Source of the DNA: Marilutibacter penaei
Lineage (GTDB): Bacteria > Pseudomonadota > Gammaproteobacteria > Xanthomonadales > Xanthomonadaceae
NCBI RefSeq assembly: GCF_014145395.1
Contig: NZ_JACHTE010000002.1
Coordinates: 186,001-250,000, forward strand
Length of the DNA stretch: 64,000 nucleotides
Direction: 5' to 3'
Shown here one piece after another: positions 19,278 through 26,832 of this stretch. The notes beneath the pieces were generated by a model that was not told the origin of the DNA, made no database searches, and saw only the letters and a list, made by a program, of their open reading frames with translations. How positions within the stretch are numbered: the stretch's first letter is position 1; each line of letters opens with the position of its first letter. A program made the position numbers and the translations under genes.

Positions 19278-20873
19278 ATGGACCGCGGCAACCGGGGGCG
19301 CGCGTTGCGCGCCCTCTGCCTGGGGCTCGCGCTCGCATGCGCGGGCGCCCCCACGGCATGGGCCGGTGACCCGCCCGCCACGCCCCGCGACGTCGCCGCG
19401 CTGGACCGCGTCGTCGACGGCGCAATGGCGAACTGGGACCTGCCCGGCATCGCCCTGGGCGTGATCGAGGACGGCGAGGTCACCTACGCGCGCGCGGCGG
19501 GCGAGACCGTCGCCGGGTCCGGCGACCCCGTGACCCGGGCGACCCTGTTCAAGATCGCGTCGAACAGCAAGGCGATGACCGCCAGCGTGCTCGCGCGCCT
19601 GGTCGCCGATGGACGCATGGACTGGGACGACCCGGTGGTGCGCCACCTGCCGCAGTTCCGAGTGCACGACCCCTGGGTGACCCGGGAGATGCAGGTCCGC
19701 GACCTGCTGATCCACAACAGTGGCCTGCCGGAAGGCGCAGGCGACCTGATGCTGTGGCCGGAGCCCAACCGTTTCCAGCGCAGCGACATCATCGCCGGGC
19801 TTGCCCACCTCAAGCCCGAGCGCAGCTTCCGTTCGGGCTATGCCTACGACAACCTGCTCTACGTGGTCGCCGGCGAGGTCGCCGCGGCGGCCGGCGGCGA
19901 CAGCTACGAAGCGCTGGTGCGTCGCGAGGTCTTCGCGCCGCTCGGCCTGGACGGTTGCCGCGTCGGCGAATGGCGCCGCGACGAGGCCGGCAGCGTCGCC
20001 CAGCCGCACCGGCGCACCGACCAGGGACCCGTCGCCATCCGTACGGACGGCGATGTGGTGCCCGCGATCACCTCGGCCGCGGCCGGCGGCATCCGCTGCA
20101 GCCTCGACGACATGCTGGCCTGGGCGCTGAACTGGCTGGCGCCGACCGCCGCGCAGCTCGACTGGCTGCCGGAGGCGCAGCGCCAGGCCATGTGGACGGC
20201 GCACACCCCCTTGCCGGTATCCGCGCGCAGCCGCGAGTGGGACGACACCCACGTCCGCGCCTATGGCTACGGCTGGCGCCTGGCCGACGTCGACGGCGAA
20301 TGGACGGTGTCGCACACCGGCACCTTGTCGGGCATGTACTCGGTGCTGATGCTGCTGCCCGACCGCCGTTCCGGCTTCGTCATGATGACCCACGGCGAGG
20401 GCAGCGCGGCGCGCACCGCGGTGACCGCGGCGATGCTGAAGTACTTCACCCGGCCGGGCGAGGGCCCGGGCCTCGATTTCTATGCCGACGTGCTGGCGCA
20501 CGAGGCGCGTGCCCCCGGCGCCTCGCGCGTGCCCGACACCTCGTCGCGTGTGCCCGTCGACCCCACCGCCTGGGATGCGCGCCTCGGTGTCTACCGCGAC
20601 CCCTGGTTCGGCCGCGTCTCGCTGTGCACCGCCGCGGACGAGGTGCGCTTCCAGTCGGAGATGTCGCCGCGGATGGCGGGCCGGATGATGGACGTGGACG
20701 GCCGCGCACTCGTCGAGTGGGACGATGACGGCGTCGACCTCGAGGCCTGGATGGATTTCCACGAGGACGGCGCCGCGCCGCTGCGCATGAGCATGGCCAA
20801 GGTCGATCCCGACGGCGATTTCAGTTCCGACTACGAGGACCTCGACTTCGTGCGGGTCGGCGACTGTGACTGA
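19278..20873 (+). CDS. Serine hydrolase, class C beta-lactamase/D-Ala carboxypeptidase fold
   Basis: A 531-aa secreted enzyme with a signal peptide ending AWAG. The Ser-x-x-Lys motif is Ser95-Asn-Ser-Lys98 (KIASNSKAMTA), the Tyr-x-Asn motif is in GYAYDNLLYVVAGEV, and the third motif is HTG in VSHTGTLSGMYSV. A C-terminal beta domain of about 110 residues follows, as in many Pab87/DUF3471-like peptidases. It starts 3 nt after the TonB receptor and its end overlaps the VanX-like gene by 8 nt. Likely D-amino acid specific peptidase or esterase; true beta-lactamase activity is not implied. Confidence 0.87.
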   Translation: MDRGNRGRALRALCLGLALACAGAPTAWAGDPPATPRDVAALDRVVDGAMANWDLPGIALGVIEDGEVTYARAAGETVAGSGDPVTRATLFKIASNSKAMTASVLARLVADGRMDWDDPVVRHLPQFRVHDPWVTREMQVRDLLIHNSGLPEGAGDLMLWPEPNRFQRSDIIAGLAHLKPERSFRSGYAYDNLLYVVAGEVAAAAGGDSYEALVRREVFAPLGLDGCRVGEWRRDEAGSVAQPHRRTDQGPVAIRTDGDVVPAITSAAAGGIRCSLDDMLAWALNWLAPTAAQLDWLPEAQRQAMWTAHTPLPVSARSREWDDTHVRAYGYGWRLADVDGEWTVSHTGTLSGMYSVLMLLPDRRSGFVMMTHGEGSAARTAVTAAMLKYFTRPGEGPGLDFYADVLAHEARAPGASRVPDTSSRVPVDPTAWDARLGVYRDPWFGRVSLCTAADEVRFQSEMSPRMAGRMMDVDGRALVEWDDDGVDLEAWMDFHEDGAAPLRMSMAKVDPDGDFSSDYEDLDFVRVGDCD

Positions 20874-21591
20874 GCGCCGGCTGCCGCCCGGCGTGGCGCT
20901 GCTGGCGGCGTTGTCGCTGGCCGCCTGCGGGACGTCCGCGATGGAACCGTCGCCGGTGTTCTCCGACGCCCGTACGCCTGCGCAGGCGGGGCTGGTCGGC
21001 CTCCAGGCACGGGTGCCCGGCATCGATCTCGACATCCGCTACGCCGGTACCGACAACTTCACCGGCGGGCGCGTGGAAGGATACCGCGCGGCTCGGTGCT
21101 ACCTGCTGGCCCCGGTGGCCGACGCGTTGCGGGAGGTCGAGCTGGAGCTTCGGGCCCGCGGACAGCGCCTGCGCGTCTTCGACTGTTATCGCCCCGTGCG
21201 TGCGGTGGCGCATTTCATGCGCTGGGTCGGGGAGGGCGAGGATGCCGCGATCCGTCGCGCCTATCATCCGGATCTCGACCGGCCCGCGCTCCGCGGCAGG
21301 TACATCGCGCCGCTGTCCGGCCACAGCCGCGGCGCCACCGTCGACCTGACCCTGCTCGACTGCGCAGGCGGTGCATGCCGGCCGCTCGACATGGGCACGC
21401 CGTTCGACTTCTTCGATCCGCTGGCGAACACGGATTCGCCCGACATCACGCCCGTGCAGCGCGGGAACCGGCAGCAGTTGCGCGAGGCGATGGAACGGCA
21501 CGGCTTCCACAACTACCCGATGGAATGGTGGCACTACACGTTCCGGCCGGAACCCTCGCCGGACCTGTACCACGACGTGCCGGTCGAATAG
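20866..21591 (+). CDS. D-alanyl-D-alanine dipeptidase (VanX/DdpX family) lipoprotein
   Basis: A 241-aa zinc dipeptidase that hydrolyses D-Ala-D-Ala. The family metal and catalytic residues are all visible: His153 and Asp160 in SGHSRGATVDL, and Glu220 and His223 in MEWWHY. An Arg-containing FDCYRPVRAV segment corresponds to the active-site Arg. The N terminus has a lipobox (SLAACG), placing the enzyme in the periplasm. The GTG start overlaps the preceding stop (GTGACTGA). In this operon it would release free D-Ala from the pentapeptide end, as DdpX does in E. coli. A resistance role is unlikely: no vanH/vanA partner is present. Confidence 0.92.
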   Translation: MTERRLPPGVALLAALSLAACGTSAMEPSPVFSDARTPAQAGLVGLQARVPGIDLDIRYAGTDNFTGGRVEGYRAARCYLLAPVADALREVELELRARGQRLRVFDCYRPVRAVAHFMRWVGEGEDAAIRRAYHPDLDRPALRGRYIAPLSGHSRGATVDLTLLDCAGGACRPLDMGTPFDFFDPLANTDSPDITPVQRGNRQQLREAMERHGFHNYPMEWWHYTFRPEPSPDLYHDVPVE

Positions 21592-21640
21592 CCGGACGGG
21601 TTGCCCGGACCGACCGGGCGGAACAACGGAGGCCCAGACG

Positions 21641-22747
21641 ATGCAAGCGTGCAGGCATGCCATCCTGGCGATGTTGTGGCTCTGCGCATGCGCGACCCCT
21701 GCGCATGCCGACGAAGGCAGTCGGCGGCTGGACCCCGACGTGGGCGCCCGGATCGACGCGCTGATGGCGCGCTACCAGGGCAACGTGCCCGGCGCGGCGT
21801 TGCTGGTCGTTCGCGACGGCGAACCGGTGGTGCGGCGAAGCTACGGCCTGGCCGACGTCGAGGCCGGGCGCGTGGCCACGCCGGCCAGCAACTTCCGCCT
21901 GGCGTCGGTCAGCAAGCAGTTCACCGCCGCGGCGGTGCTGTTGCTCGTCGAGGACGGCCTTGTCGCTCTCGACGCGCCGGTGGAACGCTGGCTGCCGGAG
22001 TTGCCCGCTGCCACGGACGGCGTGACCGTCCGGCATCTGTTGACCCACACCTCCGGACTGATCGACTACGAAGAAGTGATGCCGCCGGGCCTCGATCCCG
22101 ACGACCTCGACGATCAGTTGCGCGATGTCGACGTGCTCACCCTGTTGCAGGCGCAGGACCGGACCTACTTCGCGCCGGGTACGGCCTACCGCTACAGCAA
22201 CAGCGGATACGCACTGCTGGCGCTGATCGTGGAGCGCGCCTCCGGGACACGCTTCGAGCAGTTCCTGCGCGAACGCATCTTCGACCCGCTGGGCATGCAC
22301 GGTACCCAGGCCTACGTGAAGGAGGGGCCGGAGGTTCTCCGGCGTGCCTACGGGTACAGCGAACGGGACGGCCACTGGGTTCGCACCGACCAGAGCCTGA
22401 CCAGCGCAGTGCTCGGCGACGGTGGCATCTACGCGTCTATCGACGACCTGGCGCGCTGGGACGCGGCCCTGTACGACGACCGCCTGTTGAGCGACGCCTC
22501 GCGCGCGATGGCGTTCACCGCGGCCACGCCGACCGACGATGCCAACGTGGCCTACGGCTTCGGCTGGCGCATCACCGGTGACAGCCTCTGGCACTCCGGC
22601 GAAAGCATCGGCTTCCGCAACGTGCTGGTCCGCTACCCGGGCCGGCGCCTGACCGTGGTCCTGCTGAGCAACCGCAATGACCCGGAGCCTTACGAAACCG
22701 CGTTGCAGGTCGCGGCGCTGTTCGGTGCAGGCCAGGGGGAGCGATGA
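21641..22747 (+). CDS. Serine hydrolase, beta-lactamase fold (class C-like)
   Basis: A 368-aa secreted protein with signal peptide LAMLWLCACATPAHA. The motif Ser89-Val-Ser-Lys92 lies in RLASVSKQFTAAAVLLL. The Tyr-Ser-Asn motif is in YRYSNSGYALLALIVE, and the third motif is HSG in LWHSGESIGFRN. The start is preceded by AACGGAGGCCCAGACG. It lacks the extra C-terminal domain of the hydrolase at 19278. It follows the VanX-like gene by 49 nt and ends 12 nt from convergent dinB, so it closes the rightward arm. A D-amino acid peptidase or carboxypeptidase acting on stem peptides is plausible from context. Confidence 0.88.
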   Translation: MQACRHAILAMLWLCACATPAHADEGSRRLDPDVGARIDALMARYQGNVPGAALLVVRDGEPVVRRSYGLADVEAGRVATPASNFRLASVSKQFTAAAVLLLVEDGLVALDAPVERWLPELPAATDGVTVRHLLTHTSGLIDYEEVMPPGLDPDDLDDQLRDVDVLTLLQAQDRTYFAPGTAYRYSNSGYALLALIVERASGTRFEQFLRERIFDPLGMHGTQAYVKEGPEVLRRAYGYSERDGHWVRTDQSLTSAVLGDGGIYASIDDLARWDAALYDDRLLSDASRAMAFTAATPTDDANVAYGFGWRITGDSLWHSGESIGFRNVLVRYPGRRLTVVLLSNRNDPEPYETALQVAALFGAGQGER

Positions 22748-22759
22748 CCCGACTCGCCG

Positions 22760-23866
22760 TTACCCGCGCTGCCCGGCACGCGGGCCGAACAGATCGCTCT
22801 GCGCGGCCGCATCGGCCTCGATGAAGCCAGACACGCCGACGCCGACCAGGCGGTAGAGGGTGTCCATCGGCAGGTCGACCCGGCCGCGCAATTCGCAGGC
22901 CACCTCGGCCAGGCCATCGGCATCGTCCGGCAGCGCGGCCAGGGTCAGGCTGCGGGTCAGGGTGCGGAAGTCGGCGGTCTTGAGCTTCAGCACCACAGTG
23001 CGCGCGCGGCGGTCCGGATCGCGTACGAGGTGGCGCTGGTAGCTGTCCCAGGTCTTGCGGGCGAGGTCGCGGATGCGCGGTGCCAGCGCCTCCAGCGCGA
23101 GGTCCTCGGCAAAGGTGTCCTCCGACGACACTTGCATCGTCGGGCGTTCGGGCTGGACCGGATTGTCGTCGATGCCGCGCGCCAGCCGGTGCAGGCGCGC
23201 GCCCCACCGGCCGAACGCCGCCTCGAGCGTTTCAAGCGGCAGCTCGCGCAACCCGCCCACCGTGGTGACGCCCAGTTCCGACAAGCGCTTCTCGCCGACC
23301 TTGCCGACGCCGGGCAGGCGGCCGACGGGCAGGGGCTGCAGGAAGGCCTCGACATCGCGCGGACGGATCACGAACTGCCCGTCCGGCTTGCGCCAGTCCG
23401 AGGCGATCTTGGCCAGGAACTTGTTCGGCGCGATGCCGGCCGAGGCGGTCAGCCCGGTCTCCTCCCGGATCGCGTCGCGGATCGCCTGCGCGGTTGCCGT
23501 CGCCGAGGGCATGCCGGTCCGGGTCTCGCTCACGTCGAGGTAGGCCTCGTCCAGCGACAGCGGCTCCACCAGGTCGGTGTGGCGGGCGAAGATCTCCCTC
23601 ACCTGTCGCGACACGGCCTTGTAGCGCGGGAAGTCAGGCGGCACGAACACCGCATCCGGGCACAGGCGTTCCGCGCGCAGCGCCGGCATTGCCGAGCGCA
23701 CGCCGAACCTGCGGGCCTCGTAGCTCGCCGCGCAGACCACCGAGCGCGCACCCCGCCAGGCCACCACCACCGGGCGGCCGCGCAGTGACGGGTCGTCGCG
23801 CTGCTCCACCGATGCGTAGAACGCATCCATGTCGACATGCACGATCTTGCGGAGCGGGATGGGCAA
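22760..23866 (-). CDS. dinB: DNA polymerase IV
   Basis: An error-prone Y-family polymerase for translesion synthesis. The 368-aa product begins MPIPLRKIVHVDMDAFYASV with the metal-binding Asp residues, and has SLDEAYLDV with the second acidic pair. The helix-hairpin-helix LPVGRLPGVGKVGEKRLSELG and a little-finger domain follow. Length and start are typical. A LexA box of Xanthomonas type lies 20 bp before the start codon, so SOS control is expected. The neighbouring uptake genes are unrelated. Confidence 0.97.
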   Translation of the reverse strand: MPIPLRKIVHVDMDAFYASVEQRDDPSLRGRPVVVAWRGARSVVCAASYEARRFGVRSAMPALRAERLCPDAVFVPPDFPRYKAVSRQVREIFARHTDLVEPLSLDEAYLDVSETRTGMPSATATAQAIRDAIREETGLTASAGIAPNKFLAKIASDWRKPDGQFVIRPRDVEAFLQPLPVGRLPGVGKVGEKRLSELGVTTVGGLRELPLETLEAAFGRWGARLHRLARGIDDNPVQPERPTMQVSSEDTFAEDLALEALAPRIRDLARKTWDSYQRHLVRDPDRRARTVVLKLKTADFRTLTRSLTLAALPDDADGLAEVACELRGRVDLPMDTLYRLVGVGVSGFIEADAAAQSDLFGPRAGQRG

Positions 23867-23885
23867 GGTGGGCGGGGCAGGTGGA

Positions 23886-23903
23886 ATTAGTCAAAATACT
23901 AAT
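23886..23903. promoter_or_regulatory. LexA SOS box upstream of dinB
   Basis: ATTAGT-N6-ACTAAT is an 18-bp palindrome containing TTAG-N6-TACTAA, the LexA-binding form established in Xanthomonas. Its edge is 20 bp from the dinB start. The divergent receptor starts about 220 bp away and is less likely to be affected. Confidence 0.85.
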
Positions 23904-24125
23904 CGAGTCCCGCCGCCACGGCCATGCGCATTCACGTCCCGTGACGGTGGCCGTTTGCTTCCCGGGCCGTGGCAGGCAAGATGCGGCCTCTCCCGCAGCG
24001 AATCCGTAGCGGAACTCCAGCGTTCCTCCATCCCGGCGGGGCGCGATCCGCGGTCTGCTGGCGTGCCTGTCCCGCGGGGCCGCCTTGGCTGGCCCGCGCG
24101 CCGGGATTCCCTCCAAAGTAAGGAC

Positions 24126-26294
24126 GTGTCCGTGCCCCTCCGTCGAACCTCGCCCCTGGCCCGTGCCCTGGCCCGTGCCCTGGTCATCGCCCTGGGCCTG
24201 CTCCCGGCCGTGGAGGTCCGGTCGCAGGCGTCGCCCCCGCCGGGTGGCGACGCGGCCACCGAGCTCGACAGCGTGCAGGTGCTGGGACGGGTGCGCCGGC
24301 TGTCGAGCCTGCCCGGCGCGGTCGCCACGGTCGAGGGCGAGGCCCTGCACCGCGGCCAGCGCGAGGCCAGCCTCGCGGAGCCGCTCGCCCGCGTGCCCGG
24401 CATCGCCGTGCTGGACCGGCACAACCTCGCGCAGGACCTGCAGGTGCAGAGCCGTGGCTTCGGCGCAAGGTCCAGCTTCGGCGTGCGCGGCCTCAGGCTC
24501 GTGGTCGATGGCATTCCCGCGACGGCGGCGGACGGGCAGGGCCAGGCAGCGACCTTCCCCCTCGGTGTGCTCGACCGCGTGCAGGTGCTGCGCGGCCCGC
24601 TCGCCCTGCAGCATGGCAATGCGGCCGGTGGCGTGATCGTGGCCGACAGCGTGCTGGTGCCGGGCTTCGAGGCGGATGCCGGCTACTGGAGCAGTGACGC
24701 GGGCGACAGCCAGGTCTCGCTCCAGGCCGGTGGAGGCGATGCCTGGCTGTGGCGCGTCGGCGGCACGCGTCTCGACGTCGATGGCTACCGCCCGCACAGC
24801 GCAGCCCGCCGCGACATGGTCCATGCGGTCATGGAATGGCAGCCGCGCGACGGGCATCGCCTCAGGCTGGTCGCGGATGCCCTCCGTCAGCCCGACACCG
24901 ACGATCCGCTGGGCCTGACCCGGACGCAGTGGCAGCAGGACGCCCACGGCGTCGCGCCGCAGGCGCTCGAGTACGACACCCGCAAGTCGATCGCCAACCG
25001 CCAGCTGGGCCTGCAGTGGACCCGCGCCGGCGACACCACCGACACCCGTGCGGCGCTGCATGGCGTCTCGCGCGACGTGGTGCAGGTGCTGGCCATTCCC
25101 CCCGGCGCACAGCAGGCGCCGTCCAGCGGCGGCGGGGTCATCGACCTCGCGCGCCGCTCGGGCGGACTGGACCTGGCGCACACCTGGGCCTGGGGCGAGG
25201 CGCGGCTGACCGCCGGCATCGATCTGGCACGGCTCGACGAGCGCCGCCGGGGCTACGAGAACTTCATCGAGGCGGCCGACGGCACCACCACGCTGGGCGT
25301 GCGCGGACGGCTGCGCCGCGACGAGGACAACCGGGTCGACAGCGGCGACCTGTTCGCCGTGGGCGAGGGCACGCTGGCCGGCGAGTGGCGTTGGCTGGCG
25401 GGGCTGCGCGGCAGCCGCGTGCGGATGTCCACGGACGACCATTACATCGTCCCCGGCAACGGCGACGACAGCGGCCGCCTCGATTACCGCGAACATGCCG
25501 TGTCGATGGGGGTCGTGCGGGGCCGGTCGACGACGGGCGGCGAGGGCGAGTGGTTCGCCAGTCTGGGACAGGGTTTCGAGACGCCGACGATCACCGAGCT
25601 GGCCTACCGTCCGGACGGCGCATCCGGCTTCAACCGCGCGCTGGTGCCGTCGCGGCAGCTCAGTGCCGAAGCCGGCTGGCGCTGGCGTTGGGACGCGGGC
25701 GGGGAGGCCAGCTTCACCCTTTTCCATGTCGAGGGCCGCGACGAGATCGTCCCGGCCAGCAGCGAGGGCGGGCGCTCGACCTATGCCAACGCCGGACGCA
25801 CGCGACGCAACGGCATTGAGGCGTCGTGGTCGGGGACGTTCGGCGATGCGTGGTCGTACACGCTGGTGGGCAACTGGATCGACGCCCGCTTCGACGAGGC
25901 CTACACCTACCTCACGGTCCGCAACGGCGTGGCGACACCGCAGACGGTGGCGTCGGGCAACCGCCTGCCGGGTGTGGCGCGTGCGAGCGGCTTCGGGGAG
26001 TTGGCCTGGACCACGCTCGACGGCAGCGTGCAGGTCGCCGGCGAGCTGCATGCGCGCGCGTCCCTGCCGGTCGACGATCTCAACAGCGACCGGGCACCGG
26101 GCCATGCGCGTTTCGCACTGCGCGCGGACTGGCAGCCGCGCGGTGCGCGGGGCTGGCACGGGTTCGTGCGCGTGGACAATCTGTTCGATGCGAACTACGT
26201 CGGCTCGGTGATCGTCAACGAGGGCAATGGCCGTTACTTCGAGCCCGGGCCGGGGCGGACGTTGACGGTCGGGCTGGGGTGGCGGGTGCGGTAG
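24126..26294 (+). CDS. TonB-dependent receptor of the PqqU (YncD) type
   Basis: A 722-aa outer-membrane receptor with a signal sequence (ARALVIALGLLPAVEVRSQ), a TonB-box region (LDSVQVLGR) and a plug. The plug segment RGFGARSSFGVRGLRLVVDG, followed by IPATAADGQGQ and RVQVLRGPLALQHGNAAGGV, closely follows the pattern of E. coli YncD/PqqU, which imports pyrroloquinoline quinone. The start is probably GTG 24126 after AAGTAAGGAC; GTG 24132 is an alternative. The frame is open further upstream but lacks a signal sequence there. The C terminus is GLGWRVR, without the usual final aromatic residue. PQQ as substrate is inferred from plug similarity as I recall it. Confidence 0.85.
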   Translation: MSVPLRRTSPLARALARALVIALGLLPAVEVRSQASPPPGGDAATELDSVQVLGRVRRLSSLPGAVATVEGEALHRGQREASLAEPLARVPGIAVLDRHNLAQDLQVQSRGFGARSSFGVRGLRLVVDGIPATAADGQGQAATFPLGVLDRVQVLRGPLALQHGNAAGGVIVADSVLVPGFEADAGYWSSDAGDSQVSLQAGGGDAWLWRVGGTRLDVDGYRPHSAARRDMVHAVMEWQPRDGHRLRLVADALRQPDTDDPLGLTRTQWQQDAHGVAPQALEYDTRKSIANRQLGLQWTRAGDTTDTRAALHGVSRDVVQVLAIPPGAQQAPSSGGGVIDLARRSGGLDLAHTWAWGEARLTAGIDLARLDERRRGYENFIEAADGTTTLGVRGRLRRDEDNRVDSGDLFAVGEGTLAGEWRWLAGLRGSRVRMSTDDHYIVPGNGDDSGRLDYREHAVSMGVVRGRSTTGGEGEWFASLGQGFETPTITELAYRPDGASGFNRALVPSRQLSAEAGWRWRWDAGGEASFTLFHVEGRDEIVPASSEGGRSTYANAGRTRRNGIEASWSGTFGDAWSYTLVGNWIDARFDEAYTYLTVRNGVATPQTVASGNRLPGVARASGFGELAWTTLDGSVQVAGELHARASLPVDDLNSDRAPGHARFALRADWQPRGARGWHGFVRVDNLFDANYVGSVIVNEGNGRYFEPGPGRTLTVGLGWRVR

Positions 26295-26365
26295 GTGGGG
26301 ATGGTGCGGCTGGACTGCTGAGTGGAAGCCGCTGGCCCTGGGGCCCGCGTGACACGCCGTAAACC
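26295..26365. other. Short spacer after the PqqU-like receptor
   Basis: No gene or clear signal seen; it leads into the hairpin-rich repeat between two convergent genes. Confidence 0.5.
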
Positions 26366-26763
26366 CCCGCTTCGCGGGTCCGGCCCTCCGGCCTAGCCTC
26401 CGGGCGTTCGGCTGCGCGCGAAGCAATGCTTCGCAAAAGCGCTGCCTCACCCATGGGGCTCGGGCGCGGCTTGCTCGTCTGCGCGATCCTGCGCAGACGG
26501 CAAGACCGGGGTGGGCCATCCATGGCCCACCCGTCCGGCGCAATGCGCCGGACCCTTGCCGCGCACGGTCAAGAGACTCCCATCCCCACCGTCTTCCGCG
26601 AAGTTTGCTAGCGCTTGTAGGAAAAGCTCACGAAGCGTCGACCTTCATGGTCACGAAAGACGCTGATCGACGGTCTGGGGGTTGCGGAGAGCAGGCCATG
26701 GATGGCCTGCGCCCCGACTTAAAGACACGACGTCGTCAGGAGGGCGTAGCAACCCCCAGACCG
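26366..26763. repeat. Hairpin-rich non-coding repeat element
   Basis: A string of strong dyads in about 400 bp between convergent genes. Stems: 26366-26378 (CCCGC/GCGGG), 26418-26434 (GCGAAGC/GCTTCGC), 26477-26498 (GTCTGCGC/GCGCAGAC), 26511-26530 (GTGGGCCAT/ATGGCCCAC) and 26533-26553 (GTCCGGCGC/GCGCCGGAC). A larger inverted repeat has perfect 15-bp arms at 26671-26685 and 26749-26763, flanking 63 bp. No gene is credible here, although the minus strand has a short open frame ending in a Phe/Ser/Tyr/Lys/Arg run near 26610. It may be a dispersed intergenic repeat or MITE-like element. Confidence 0.6.
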
Positions 26764-26788
26764 GCGGTCGGCGGCTCCGTCCGAAGCC

Positions 26789-26831
26789 ACGCAGCGCAAC
26801 TACGCAGCGCAACTACGCAGCGCAACTACGC
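26789..26831. repeat. 13-bp tandem repeat, three copies
   Basis: ACGCAGCGCAACT occurs three times head to tail at 26789-26801, 26802-26814 and 26815-26827, with a partial fourth copy. It ends just before the stop of the GntP-family gene. Too short and spacer-less for CRISPR; probably slippage-generated. Confidence 0.85.
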
Positions 26832-26832
26832 A

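Noticed and set aside
16269-21035. A 1588-residue minus-strand open frame across the TonB receptor and hydrolase
   Set aside because: Antisense of two well-supported genes; Val/Ala/Gly/Arg-rich with no domain and no start signal.
20866-21591. Glycopeptide-resistance gene
   Set aside because: The VanX-like enzyme lacks vanH, vanA and vanRS partners and lies in a catabolic-looking operon.
26789-26831. 13-bp repeats as a CRISPR or iteron origin
   Set aside because: Only three copies, no spacers, no replication gene nearby.
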